Shown here: positions 53,703-63,172 of the stretch, piece after piece
Position numbering within the stretch: the first letter of the stretch is position 1
Layout of the letters: each line of letters starts with the position of its first letter
Assembly (NCBI GenBank): GCA_963678565.1
Contig: OY782875.1
Location: 1-64,000, forward strand
Reading direction: 5' to 3'
Length of the DNA: 64,000 bases
Source: SKHV01 sp963678565
Lineage (GTDB): Bacteria > Bacteroidota > Bacteroidia > Bacteroidales > Prolixibacteraceae
Translations under genes and position numbers: made by a program
The notes under the pieces: generated by a model
What the model was told of the DNA's origin: nothing
Database searches by the model: none
The model's input: only the letters and a program-made list of their open reading frames with translations

Positions 53703-56700
53703 TTAGAACCGTGCCCGAATTAAAAATGAAAATACCCTTGCTCTTGGGTACGAAAGCCCAAACTCCTGTTTTACCGAAGTCAGTCGCCCAATATCGTTAG
53801 TATTGAAAGACATTTCCAGATATTCAAATGGGCTCTCCTTTATTAACTTTGTTTCAGAAAAATCATAACCAAAATTCAACGATGAAAAAATCAATTCATT
53901 TAAGTCTTCAACAAAACGTGAAGTTGGTTTTGTAATTGAATAGTCGGTAATACTTTTGAATTTTGCAGGAACTCCGGGAGTATTCCAACGATCAGTTAAC
54001 ACACGTTTATCTACATTATCGTTCAGAACATCTACATTTTCTACCTTGTTAACCAATGTGCTATTATAAATTTGTCCTCCAAACCTATAAGTAAATGCAC
54101 AATTCATACTAAAACCTTTATGTCGTAAGTTTAGTCCTAGGTTTCCTTTAAATTTAGGTGTCGCATCTCCGCAAACCACTTGATCGCTGGTGCTCCAGTT
54201 AAAAGTTGTAGCTCCATCTTTAGTTACAAATACTTCCTGCCCGGTAATTGGATCAATTCCTTTTGATATTACAGCCCATATTGCAGTCATACTTTGTCCT
54301 TCTTCGTAACGGGTAGAAGGCGTTTGTTGCGATTCAATCTGGTCATTGTTTCCTCCAGTGCCCTCTTTCTCCTTGTCTTGCTCTTCATTTAATTTTTTGA
54401 GCGCATCTGATATTTTTGAGATTTTGTTTGTATTGTGACTAACTCCTCCGAATATATTTAAAGAGCTATGTGTTTTTGAATTCGACCACACTCTGAAGCT
54501 GGCATTTAATTCAAAGCCTTTATTGATTGTTTCGCCCAAATTCTCGCGATAAGTTGAAAAGCCGGATGAAGGTGGCAATGTTACATCGGTCAATAAATTT
54601 GTTGTTAAGGCATTATACAAATCAATTCGAACCGATAATGTATTATCCAGAATACTCATATCGGCACCAATATTTCGGTCATAAACCTGTTGCCATCTCA
54701 GTTCATCATTTGCCAAACCTTTCAATACCACTCCCATATCTCCATTGTAGGTTTTATTGATCAAATATGAATAACTAGTAATTGCCTGATATGAATTAAA
54801 ATTTTGTGAACCGGTATATCCTAACGATGCCCTTACTTTAAATTGATTAACGACTTTCACATCGCGCATAAAAGCTTCGTTATGAAGGTTCCATCCCAGA
54901 CCCAGCGACCAGAAACTTCCCCACCGCTCTTTTGCACCGAACATCGATGAACCGTTTAAACGATAAGAAGCATCGGTTAAATATCGATTATCATACGAGT
55001 AGTTAATTGAAGCAATTCCACCAACGCTTCGTACAGTACTCTCGTCTCCCGAAGCACTTGAGCCTTCGGCAAACTGGCTTCCAAAAGAGATGTAATCCAT
55101 TTTGTCGGAAGGAAAACCAACAACCGTCATTCCAGAAGTTTCGGTTACCGATTGTTCTATATTATAAAGTACATTAGTATAAAATAGGTGATTGCCTTCA
55201 TGAATTGAATAAGATAACCCAGCGTCGGCTGAAAAAGATTGACTACTCCCATTCATTTGTGTATACTTACCACGCAACAGATATTCGTCGGACGAAACTG
55301 AGATATTAGCATACTGGGTATTTGAAGCCGGAATAAATAAATCACTACTATTTAAATTTTTAGAATACCCCAATCTGGCTGTCAAACGCAAATTATCAAC
55401 AATATTCCACTCTCCATAGAAGTTTTCGGTAATTAAGGAGTATGTACTTTCATCCTTACTATTGAGCTTCGCATCGAAAAGTGGATTATAAACGTTATTG
55501 TCATACACTTTGATTAAATTTCCATCATCATTGTAAATTCGCCAATAAGGATTCATTTTAGAGTAGCTCGAAAAGCGACCATAAGGCGAGTTTACGGCTT
55601 CATTATTATCAATTGACAGATTGTTTCGAAATGAGAGTTTTTTATGCCGATAGGCAAGTGTAATATTACCCGAGATTGTTGTTCGCGAAGAACCAATCAT
55701 TACACCTGCAATGTTGTTATAACTTAAATTTGCGGAGTAGCGCATTGCATCGTCTCCACCATCGAGTAAAACGCTGTGTTTTTGACCAACACCTAACCGT
55801 AGTGGCTGAGACATCCAGTAGCTGTCAACTCCGCGCGCAACTTCTTTATATCGTTCATTGTATTCTTTTGTCAACTGCGCCTGAGTATATGCATTCGTTG
55901 AGGTATATTTTCCGGCTAAAACTTCGGCCTGAAGTTTCTCTGCGGCATTGGTTAAATTATATGAAGTTAAATCGGGAACTGTAATGTCAATACTTCCATT
56001 ATAGCTTGCCCTCAGTGTACCTCTTTCAGGTTGCTTAGTTTCGATAATCACCACGCCATTGGCCGCTTTTGAACCATAAATTGCTTTTGCCGCTGCATCT
56101 TTTAACAGGGTTATACTTTCTACTAGGTTCATATCCATATCATACACCTTCTCAACAGTAGTTTCAAAACCATTTAGAATAAAAAGTGGCTGATTGGGCG
56201 ATGTTGAATATTCGCCTTCGATATCGATACTTGATGGTCCTCGTAATTGAATGTCGGGCAGCATATTCGGATCGCTACCAAACTCGGTACTTTCATTAAT
56301 TGAAAATGCGGGGTCCAATATTTTTAAACTGGCCAAGATATTCTGGCTTCCAATACTTTTAAGCTCCTCGGCTGAATACGATGTGGCTGCACCAGTAAAC
56401 GTTTCACTATTCCGGGTAAACATACCCGTTGCCACAACCGAAACTTCATTTACCTGAGCGATATCTTCTTCCAATACAACATTTAGAACCTGCTGCCCAC
56501 TGTATTGAATCGTTTGATCCTTCATTCCAAGAAATGTAAATACAAGGAAATGCGTTGTATCATCGGGAATTTTGATTACAAACATTCCCTCACTATCGGT
56601 ATGAGCTCCGGTATTTGTTCCTTTTAGCCAAATATTTACTCCGGGTAACGGCTCGTTATTGTTATCAGTTACTCTACCTATAACAGGGATAAACTTAGTA

Positions 56701-57053
56701 ACCTTCTTTTCATTCTCTTTAATAGACGGTGGCGTATATTTTATACTTATAATTTTTCCTTCTATATGATATTTAAAACCGTTATTCTTAAATACTTCTT
56801 CTAGAATTTCAACAACTGATTTATTATCTGCATCAATAGTGATCGGTTTTATCGAAAGTGTGTCCTTTGAATTGTAAACGAAATTTAAATCAGTTTGACG
56901 TTGTATCTCATCAAAAAGCTCCTTTAGCGGTGCTTTTTTAAGATTTAACGTCACACCATTTCCATTTTGAGCGAATAAACCATTAACAGAAATAAAAACT
57001 ATAACTGCTAAAAGGAAAAATTTAGATACACTTATTTTTATGATTTTCTCCAT
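53703..57053 (-). CDS. SusC/RagA-family TonB-dependent receptor with STN signalling domain
   Basis: The outer-membrane channel of a SusCD pair. After the signal peptide (ending FAQN), residues 33-108 are an STN signalling domain (APLKELFDEIQRQTDLNFVY), about 122-200 a carboxypeptidase-like beta-sandwich (GRVTDNNNEPLPGVNIWLKG), then the plug (QLRGPSSIDIEG, LKDAAAKAIYGSKAANGVVIIET) and the beta barrel to a Phe terminus. The STN domain transmits ligand status to a FecR-type anti-sigma factor, which lies directly upstream with its sigma factor. A long low-complexity Lys/Glu loop (KLNEEQDKEKEGTGG) occurs in the barrel. The cargo is unknown. Confidence 0.93.
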   Translation of the reverse strand: MEKIIKISVSKFFLLAVIVFISVNGLFAQNGNGVTLNLKKAPLKELFDEIQRQTDLNFVYNSKDTLSIKPITIDADNKSVVEILEEVFKNNGFKYHIEGKIISIKYTPPSIKENEKKVTKFIPVIGRVTDNNNEPLPGVNIWLKGTNTGAHTDSEGMFVIKIPDDTTHFLVFTFLGMKDQTIQYSGQQVLNVVLEEDIAQVNEVSVVATGMFTRNSETFTGAATSYSAEELKSIGSQNILASLKILDPAFSINESTEFGSDPNMLPDIQLRGPSSIDIEGEYSTSPNQPLFILNGFETTVEKVYDMDMNLVESITLLKDAAAKAIYGSKAANGVVIIETKQPERGTLRASYNGSIDITVPDLTSYNLTNAAEKLQAEVLAGKYTSTNAYTQAQLTKEYNERYKEVARGVDSYWMSQPLRLGVGQKHSVLLDGGDDAMRYSANLSYNNIAGVMIGSSRTTISGNITLAYRHKKLSFRNNLSIDNNEAVNSPYGRFSSYSKMNPYWRIYNDDGNLIKVYDNNVYNPLFDAKLNSKDESTYSLITENFYGEWNIVDNLRLTARLGYSKNLNSSDLFIPASNTQYANISVSSDEYLLRGKYTQMNGSSQSFSADAGLSYSIHEGNHLFYTNVLYNIEQSVTETSGMTVVGFPSDKMDYISFGSQFAEGSSASGDESTVRSVGGIASINYSYDNRYLTDASYRLNGSSMFGAKERWGSFWSLGLGWNLHNEAFMRDVKVVNQFKVRASLGYTGSQNFNSYQAITSYSYLINKTYNGDMGVVLKGLANDELRWQQVYDRNIGADMSILDNTLSVRIDLYNALTTNLLTDVTLPPSSGFSTYRENLGETINKGFELNASFRVWSNSKTHSSLNIFGGVSHNTNKISKISDALKKLNEEQDKEKEGTGGNNDQIESQQTPSTRYEEGQSMTAIWAVISKGIDPITGQEVFVTKDGATTFNWSTSDQVVCGDATPKFKGNLGLNLRHKGFSMNCAFTYRFGGQIYNSTLVNKVENVDVLNDNVDKRVLTDRWNTPGVPAKFKSITDYSITKPTSRFVEDLNELIFSSLNFGYDFSETKLIKESPFEYLEMSFNTNDIGRLTSVKQEFGLSYPRARVFSFLIRARF

Positions 57054-57084
57054 CGTATTTTAAACCCTATTTTGAAAACAATAA

Positions 57085-58239
57085 TTAATTATCGATTGAA
57101 ACTGTTTTATTACTAATTGTAATTTTTGCTTCAGTAGCAAATTCGATGGCTTTTAATATATTCTGTATAGGAGCACTGCGCGAAACAATTCCAGTAAACT
57201 TAAGCTCGGCCATTGTTGGTTTTTTAAACTCAAAGTCAATATCGTACCATAACGAAAGAGTTTCCATTATTTCGGAAAGAGGCTTATTTTCAAAAATGAA
57301 TTTACCCTCATTCCATGCAACAATCGGTTCGACATCAACAGTTCTAACACTAACAGAGCGACTATTTCGTTCGTATTCAGCAAGCTGAGAAGGTTTTAGT
57401 AGATATTCTCTTTTTTCGTTATTGGTTAACACACTAATGCTACCGTGTACCAATGCAATATTTATGTATTGCGAATTGCGATTATTAACATTAAATGCTG
57501 TTCCGTATTGTTTAATTTTTATATCGTCGGCAATTACATAAAAAGGGCGATTGCTACTTTTTGCAATTTCAAAATAAGCTTCGCCTTTTAAATATACCTC
57601 CCTGCTCCTTTTATTAAAATTAACGGGATAACGAAGTTCTGATTCAGAATTTAAATGAACCTTAGTCCCATCTGACAGCGTAATTCTATATTCGCCTCCT
57701 CGAGGCACAATAAGTGTATTAAATTCTTGCTTTTTTGCTTTTAAAGGAGTTTTATTATATGCAATTTCACCCTCCTCATTTACCGCAATTAGTTTATTAC
57801 CCGATAATATCTGTGCAATGGTATCGTTATCTAATTCAATTTGGGTTCCTTCATTCGTTAATAGAATAGCCTTTGATGAACCAGGTGAGATTACTGACGC
57901 CGAGTTGTTTACATTAGCATATTGATTGTACAATAAATAGGGAATTGTAAGTGCAACGAGTAAAAGAACTGCTGCAGCAATTTTATAAACCGGGGTTAAT
58001 TTAAACTTTCGGGAAGATGGATTTACCTTTTCTATAAATTTATTATAGGCTTCTTGCGTATCAAGCTTTTTATAATTTCTATATGTAGCCGAGATATCAT
58101 CAGACTCACACATTCTCTCAAAAAAGGCTTTGTTGTTTTCATTGTCACTAATCCATTCTTCCAAGAACAACTCCTCTTCGTGGCTTATTTCCTTTAATAG
58201 GTATTTTGCAATTAGTTTATTTATTTCTATGCGATGCAT
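57085..58239 (-). CDS. FecR-family anti-sigma factor
   Basis: FecR proteins hold an ECF sigma factor inactive until the STN domain of a matching receptor signals. The 384-residue protein has a cytoplasmic sigma-binding N-terminus, one transmembrane helix (about 84-104), and a periplasmic FecR domain (GEYRITLSDGTKVHLNSESELRYPV in part, REVYLKGEAYFEI) plus a DUF4974-type C-terminal secretin-like domain. The ATG at 58239 gives the normal MHRIEINKL start. It lies between the ECF sigma gene and susC, completing the sigma/anti-sigma/receptor set. Confidence 0.92.
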   Translation of the reverse strand: MHRIEINKLIAKYLLKEISHEEELFLEEWISDNENNKAFFERMCESDDISATYRNYKKLDTQEAYNKFIEKVNPSSRKFKLTPVYKIAAAVLLLVALTIPYLLYNQYANVNNSASVISPGSSKAILLTNEGTQIELDNDTIAQILSGNKLIAVNEEGEIAYNKTPLKAKKQEFNTLIVPRGGEYRITLSDGTKVHLNSESELRYPVNFNKRSREVYLKGEAYFEIAKSSNRPFYVIADDIKIKQYGTAFNVNNRNSQYINIALVHGSISVLTNNEKREYLLKPSQLAEYERNSRSVSVRTVDVEPIVAWNEGKFIFENKPLSEIMETLSLWYDIDFEFKKPTMAELKFTGIVSRSAPIQNILKAIEFATEAKITISNKTVSIDN

Positions 58240-58344
58240 TTTGTCCTTTTTTCTAATAAGAACAACCTCGCATAGAAAAAGGGGTACAAATATTTTCAAA
58301 ATGTTTCAAAAAGAATTCGAACGGTCTCTTTTTCAAACATATTG

Positions 58345-58902
58345 TCAGGCAAGAAAAAACATTAAAACTATTGGGTTTATTCTGTTTCGAAGATGCTTCA
58401 TTGCCCTCCGTTTTTGTGTTTTAACTGTTTCAATTGATAGTTTTAATATCTCAGCAATTTCTTTGTTTTTTTTACCATTCAAATGCATTTCAAAAATTTC
58501 TTTACATTTTGCGGGCAATTCATCAATTACCTCGAAAATTCTACGATATATTTCCTGCTCTTCTATTTCAAGTTCTAATTGATTGGGATCGTGGCTAACC
58601 ATTCCTAACGACTGCAAGTAATTTTCCTCAACCTTAAGATGTTTAATGTGGTTTAATGATTTGTTTCGGACCGAACTGTACAGAAAGTTTTTCAATCCTG
58701 AGATTGTTTCAAATAAATTATCCTGCTCCCAAATCGAAACTAAAACATCCTGCACAATGTCTTTTGCAATTTCCTCTTGCTGAACAAATTTCATTGAATA
58801 AAGCACCAAGATACGGTAATAATAATCATACATAAGCTTATATGCTTCGATTTTATTATTACCTAATTTCTTTAGAAATATTTTACTTTCATTATTGTCC
58901 AT
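58345..58902 (-). CDS. ECF sigma-70 factor, Bacteroides family
   Basis: A 185-residue extracytoplasmic-function sigma factor. Region 2 is seen in YYYRILVLYSMKFVQQEEIAKDIVQDVLVSIWEQ with its usual acidic/aromatic pattern, and region 4 in ELPAKCKEIFEMHLNGKKNKEIAEILKLS and the recognition helix ETVKTQKRRAMKHL. It is the first gene of the SusC/SusD operon and should direct its transcription after release by FecR. Confidence 0.92.
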   Translation of the reverse strand: MDNNESKIFLKKLGNNKIEAYKLMYDYYYRILVLYSMKFVQQEEIAKDIVQDVLVSIWEQDNLFETISGLKNFLYSSVRNKSLNHIKHLKVEENYLQSLGMVSHDPNQLELEIEEQEIYRRIFEVIDELPAKCKEIFEMHLNGKKNKEIAEILKLSIETVKTQKRRAMKHLRNRINPIVLMFFLA

Positions 58903-58958
58903 GAACCAATTAAATTATTAAAAGAACATCTTTTTCTAAAATAAAGTTCTTCATTGCA

Positions 58959-58989
58959 GAAAGGTATTTGCAGCAAATTAAGTAGCAAA
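58959..58989 (-). promoter_or_regulatory. Candidate promoter of the ECF sigma operon
   Basis: On the minus strand TTTG (58986-58989), 19 nt, then TACCTTTC (58959-58966), one mismatch from TAnnTTTG, 56 nt before the sigma ATG. It would give basal expression by the housekeeping sigma factor. Confidence 0.4.
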
Positions 58990-59155
58990 TGTGTAAAATT
59001 CAGTTAAATATTATCATCATCCTCAAATAATAACAACCACAATCAGCCAGATAATAACTTAAATTTTGTTTATAGCCAGAATGAGTTTCATCAGAAAACC
59101 GATAAAATATAATAATTACTTTTATGCGCGAATATCGATATACAATTATACACAT

Positions 59156-60532
59156 ATGAAATTAAACAAGTTACTTATTACGTTTGTACTTGCTATACCA
59201 TTTATAGGAAATACACAAACGATTAGTCAAGAAGATTTAAAGGAAATTAGATCTGAATTTGTGAAAGACCAATACACTCTTGGGATGCAAAATGCACTTT
59301 CGTCGAACCCTATCAATAAAATTGCCTGGAATCGCGAAAACGAAGGTACAACAGATCATCATTTCACTTACCGAGTAAATGTTTCAGGAATTACCAACCA
59401 AAAAAGTTCAGGCAGATGCTGGTTGTTTACTTCTCTCAATATCTTTCGCCCCATTGCTATGGAGAAATTTAATATTAGCGCATTTGAGTTTTCCGAAAAC
59501 TATCTCTACTTCTGGGATATATTTGAGAAAGCCAACCTGTTTTTAAATAATATTGTGGCTAGTGCCGATCTTCCTTTGAGCGATCAAAAGGTTCGTTGGT
59601 ATTTAGGATCGCCTGTTGGCGATGGTGGTCAATGGATCAACTTTGTAAATTTGGCAAACAAATATGGAATGGTGCCCCGCGAAGCAATGGACGAAACAAA
59701 TTCAAGCAACAGCACTGCTTGGATGGTAAAGCTGATCAACCGAAAATTGCGCGAACAGGCTCTAGAACTTCGTACCATGAAAAACGAAGGAAAAAAAGAG
59801 ACGCAAATACATGCTCGAAAAGTAGAAATGATGAGCGATATTTATAGAATGCTTGCCTTAAATTTGGGCGAACCGCCACTTGAATTTACTTATCGATATG
59901 AGGATAAAAACAAGGTGCTTTCAGCAACAAAAACATATACTCCTCAATCGTTTATGCAAGAAGTTTTAGGCGATATTCAACTAAACGATTATGTCATGTT
60001 GATGAATGATCCCTCTCGCCCTTACTGGAAACATTACGAAATTGAAAACTATCGCAATGTTGAAGAAGGCGAAAATTGGCATTATGTTAATCTTCCCAAC
60101 AAGGATATCAAAGAATTCTGCATTGAGTCGATCAAAAACAACGAAGCCATGTATGCCTCATGCGATGTTGGCAAGCAATTAAGAAGAGATGTTGGGGTGT
60201 TAGATGTTGATAATTTCAACTACGAAGCAGTTTACAATGTTTCATTCAATATGGATAAAACCCAACGAATCCAAACCCGAGAAAGTGGTTCAAGTCATGG
60301 AATGGCATTAATTGCAGTTGAAATTGATGAAACCGAAAATCCAATAAAATGGCAATTCGAAAATAGTTGGGGTGCACAAGCTGGCGAAAATGGTTATTTA
60401 ACTTTTACCGACGATTGGTTCAACGAGTATATGTTCCGAATTGTGGTTCACAAAAAATTTGTAAGCGAACAAGTAAATGCAATTTATGGAGAAGATCCGG
60501 AAATGTTGCCACCTTGGGATCCAATGTTTTAA
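59156..60532 (+). CDS. Exported C1-family cysteine peptidase (bleomycin hydrolase type)
   Basis: A 458-residue papain-fold peptidase of the PepC/bleomycin-hydrolase group. The catalytic set is intact: Gln82 and Cys88 in NQKSSGRCWLF, the His in SSHGMALIAVE and the Asn in ENSWG. An N-terminal signal peptide (ending near GNTQ) predicts a periplasmic or secreted enzyme, unlike the usual cytosolic PepC. The ATG at 59156 gives that signal; an in-frame ATG at 59066 would place 30 unrelated residues before it. It is divergent from the ECF sigma/SusC/SusD operon and may provide peptides for it, which is inference from position only. Confidence 0.9.
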   Translation: MKLNKLLITFVLAIPFIGNTQTISQEDLKEIRSEFVKDQYTLGMQNALSSNPINKIAWNRENEGTTDHHFTYRVNVSGITNQKSSGRCWLFTSLNIFRPIAMEKFNISAFEFSENYLYFWDIFEKANLFLNNIVASADLPLSDQKVRWYLGSPVGDGGQWINFVNLANKYGMVPREAMDETNSSNSTAWMVKLINRKLREQALELRTMKNEGKKETQIHARKVEMMSDIYRMLALNLGEPPLEFTYRYEDKNKVLSATKTYTPQSFMQEVLGDIQLNDYVMLMNDPSRPYWKHYEIENYRNVEEGENWHYVNLPNKDIKEFCIESIKNNEAMYASCDVGKQLRRDVGVLDVDNFNYEAVYNVSFNMDKTQRIQTRESGSSHGMALIAVEIDETENPIKWQFENSWGAQAGENGYLTFTDDWFNEYMFRIVVHKKFVSEQVNAIYGEDPEMLPPWDPMF

Positions 60533-60534
60533 TC

Positions 60535-60555
60535 AAGCACTTTATTGAAGTGCTT
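60535..60555 (+). terminator. Weak terminator-like hairpin after the C1 peptidase gene
   Basis: AAGCACTT, loop TATTG, AAGTGCTT forms an 8-bp stem 2 nt after the stop, with only a poor T tract. A second hairpin, GTTTTGCA/TGCAAAAC, lies at 60600-60623. The remaining spacer to ilvA (to 60774) is AT-rich and holds no recognisable gene. Confidence 0.35.
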
Positions 60556-60774
60556 AAATTTAATTTGAAATCGCTTTTTAGTTTTGATTTCGTTTGAACG
60601 TTTTGCATTGCGCTTTGCAAAACAACGAGCAATAAGAATCAAGAGGATGGAAGTAGTGATCATTTAATTAATTTTACTTCATAGTTAAGTATTTAAGTAA
60701 TCTGTGACAGAAAGTGGGCAAATCGATTTAAATCAACTTTTCCACTGTAGTGTGTATATTATAAAAAAGAATAA

Positions 60775-62037
60775 ATGACCTCATCTAGTAAATATTTTCC
60801 AAAACTTCAGAATATCACTTTTGCAAAGCAAAATTTAACCGATATCGTTGAACATACACCACTTCAAAAAAATCTGAATTTGTCAGAAGAATTTGGAGCA
60901 AACATCTATTTAAAACGCGAAGATTTACAAGCGGTAAGATCCTATAAAATTCGCGGTGCATACAACAAAATTTCGCGCTTAAAACCCGAAGAGCGTCAAC
61001 AAGGTGTAGTTTGTGCCAGCGCAGGAAACCATGCGCAAGGAGTTGCCTACTCTTGCAAAGCATTAGGCATTCAAGGTAAAATTTATATGCCCGCCACAAC
61101 CCCTCGTCAAAAAATCAAACAAGTACGAATGTTTGGTAAAGAATTCGTTGAAGTTGTATTAATTGGCGACACTTACGACGACGCATACAATGCCGCCATG
61201 GAAGATGTAAAAGAATCAAACATGGTTTTCATCCATCCATTCGACGACGAACAAGTAATTGAAGGTCAAGGAACGGTGGGTATTGAGATTATTCAAGATG
61301 CAAAAGACCCAATTGACTACCTATTTATTCCTATCGGTGGTGGAGGTTTAGCTGCTGGTGTTGGCTCTTACTTTAAGCAAGTGAGCCCAAGCACTAAAAT
61401 TATCGGTGTTGAACCTGAAGGAGCACCTTCGATGCAAGTATCAATTCAGAACGCTAAGGTTACGAAACTCGAAAAGATCGACAAATTTGTAGATGGTGCT
61501 GCCGTTCAGAAAGTTGGCGATTTAACTTTTCAAATCTGTAAAGAGGTGGTAGATTCTTATCAATCGATACCTGAAGGTAAAATTTGCACCAAAATACTAG
61601 AGCTTTACAATCAAGATGCCATTGTAATTGAACCTGCCGGTGCACTTTCTATTGCAGCTTTAAGTTTTTTCAAAGAAGAAATTAAAGGTAAAAATGTGGT
61701 TTGCATTGTAAGTGGAAGCAACAACGACATTACACGTACCGAAGAGATCAAAGAGAAATCGTTATTATACGAAGGACTAAAACACTATTTCATTGTTCGT
61801 TTCCCACAACGTGCAGGAGCATTGCAAACCTTTGTAAATTCGGTGCTGGGACCAAGCGATGACATCGTGCATTTTGAATATTCAAAAAAGAACAATCGAG
61901 AAAAAGGACCCGCAATTATTGGTATTGAAGTTCAAAACCCAGATGATTTTATCAGTTTGGAAAAACGCATGACTGAAAATGGTTTTATATTCGACTACCT
62001 CAACAAAAAACCCGATTTATTCCAATTTTTAATATAA
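60775..62037 (+). CDS. ilvA: Threonine ammonia-lyase (threonine deaminase)
   Basis: IlvA converts L-threonine to 2-oxobutanoate, the first step of isoleucine synthesis. The 420-residue protein has the PLP lysine Lys58 in VRSYKIRGAYNK, SAGNHAQGVAYSC, the phosphate-binding IPIGGGGLAAGVG and a C-terminal SGSNNDITR. About 90 C-terminal residues form a single ACT-like regulatory domain (RFPQRAGALQTFVNSVLG), as in the shorter Bacteroidota/Firmicutes form rather than the two-domain E. coli form. Isoleucine feedback is therefore possible. A perfect palindromic terminator follows. Confidence 0.92.
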   Translation: MTSSSKYFPKLQNITFAKQNLTDIVEHTPLQKNLNLSEEFGANIYLKREDLQAVRSYKIRGAYNKISRLKPEERQQGVVCASAGNHAQGVAYSCKALGIQGKIYMPATTPRQKIKQVRMFGKEFVEVVLIGDTYDDAYNAAMEDVKESNMVFIHPFDDEQVIEGQGTVGIEIIQDAKDPIDYLFIPIGGGGLAAGVGSYFKQVSPSTKIIGVEPEGAPSMQVSIQNAKVTKLEKIDKFVDGAAVQKVGDLTFQICKEVVDSYQSIPEGKICTKILELYNQDAIVIEPAGALSIAALSFFKEEIKGKNVVCIVSGSNNDITRTEEIKEKSLLYEGLKHYFIVRFPQRAGALQTFVNSVLGPSDDIVHFEYSKKNNREKGPAIIGIEVQNPDDFISLEKRMTENGFIFDYLNKKPDLFQFLI

Positions 62038-62073
62038 AAAATGGCGATTTGAATATTCAAATCGCCATTTTTT
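62036..62073. terminator. Perfect 38-bp palindromic bidirectional terminator
   Basis: AAAAAATGGCGATTTGAAT and its exact complement meet without a spacer, beginning at the ilvA stop. The A and T runs at the two ends support termination of ilvA and of the convergent VOC gene. Confidence 0.85.
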
Positions 62074-62086
62074 CTTTCTTGATCAA

Positions 62087-63154
62087 TCAGTCTTTTACTT
62101 TTTTGATACTAAATAAACTCAACATCCATTTCGGAAGTGGTTTGTCCATTCCTCGCTTCTTCAAATTTAAGTACCATCCCCATTTTTCCATGAGTGGTAC
62201 TTTATAGGTTTCAACAAACTCAATCAAAGTACCCTCAGGAGCTTGTATGTAAGCAAAATTACCTGCAGCTTCTCCCATATCGAAAACCTCACCCGCTTCG
62301 GTACTGTCAACCGTAAACGGAAAACCTTTCTCTTTAACTTCTGCGCGCAATTCATCCATACCAACAATATCGAAACACAAATGAATAAAACCTGGGTCTC
62401 CCCAAATACGACCGTTAAAAATATCAACCGGCTCACGATCGAGCACTTGAACCAACTCAATGGTTGAAGGACCGAACAAAGGGCTAAATGCACCGCTAGC
62501 TTTTTGCGATGATTTCAATAAAACACGGCGAAATTTATTTAACGATCCGGGAATACCTTTCCAATCTTCAAACACCCCTTCCACATCGTAAACCACTTGG
62601 TCGTAATTTAAAATATCGCGATATACTTTTAAACTTTCTTCTACATCTTTTACACCAATAACAGTCCCAAATACACCACCATTAACTTCTTTGGTCTTTT
62701 TAAGAATATAGGAATCCTGAACAAATTCCCACAAATTTCCATAAACATCTTTTACATAGAAATGCGGACTTCCAACGGGGTCGCTGGTGACATCGGTGAG
62801 TAGATTTAATCCTTTTGCTTTGAAATCGTTGTATGTTTTCTTGACATCGTTGGTTTTCATTTTACCAGTAACAATTCCTAAATCGCCCATCTGTACCATA
62901 AAAGGTGCTTTCACGGGTGTTTTTCCGGTATGCTGCCAAATTTCAAAACCACCTCCACCTTGCATGTTCACTGCTAATATCGCATGTCGCTCACGGGGTT
63001 TTCCTTCGGTATGTGCCAACATTAATTCGGCCGTTGCTTTCTCGTCAAAGATCTTTACATTCATATTAAAGTTTTGACGGTACCATTTAAATCCATCGTG
63101 AACATTTTCAACACCAACTCCAAGCTGCTGAATTCCATTTATTCTTTTTGCCAT
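62087..63154 (-). CDS. Two-domain VOC (glyoxalase-superfamily) protein
   Basis: A 355-residue protein with two VOC modules, about residues 5-150 (QQLGVGVENVHDGFKWYRQNF, FYVKDVYGNLWEFVQ) and 160-320 (GTVIGVKDVEESLKVYRDIL, GFIHLCFDIVGMDEL, APEGTLIEFVE). The His and Glu positions in HLCFD and LIEFVE could bind a metal. The arrangement resembles 4-hydroxyphenylpyruvate dioxygenase, but that enzyme's C-terminal motifs are not clear, so the reaction is left open. The SDR gene starts 18 nt upstream on the same strand, so both are probably cotranscribed. Confidence 0.75.
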   Translation of the reverse strand: MAKRINGIQQLGVGVENVHDGFKWYRQNFNMNVKIFDEKATAELMLAHTEGKPRERHAILAVNMQGGGGFEIWQHTGKTPVKAPFMVQMGDLGIVTGKMKTNDVKKTYNDFKAKGLNLLTDVTSDPVGSPHFYVKDVYGNLWEFVQDSYILKKTKEVNGGVFGTVIGVKDVEESLKVYRDILNYDQVVYDVEGVFEDWKGIPGSLNKFRRVLLKSSQKASGAFSPLFGPSTIELVQVLDREPVDIFNGRIWGDPGFIHLCFDIVGMDELRAEVKEKGFPFTVDSTEAGEVFDMGEAAGNFAYIQAPEGTLIEFVETYKVPLMEKWGWYLNLKKRGMDKPLPKWMLSLFSIKKVKD

Positions 63155-63172
63155 ATTGAACTAATTTTGCGG

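Noticed and set aside
47787..58902. Polysaccharide utilization locus
   Set aside because: SusC and SusD are present but no glycoside hydrolase, polysaccharide lyase, esterase or sulfatase is in the locus.
62087..63154. 4-hydroxyphenylpyruvate dioxygenase
   Set aside because: The two-domain layout is similar, but the C-terminal hallmark residues are not convincing and no tyrosine-catabolism gene is adjacent.
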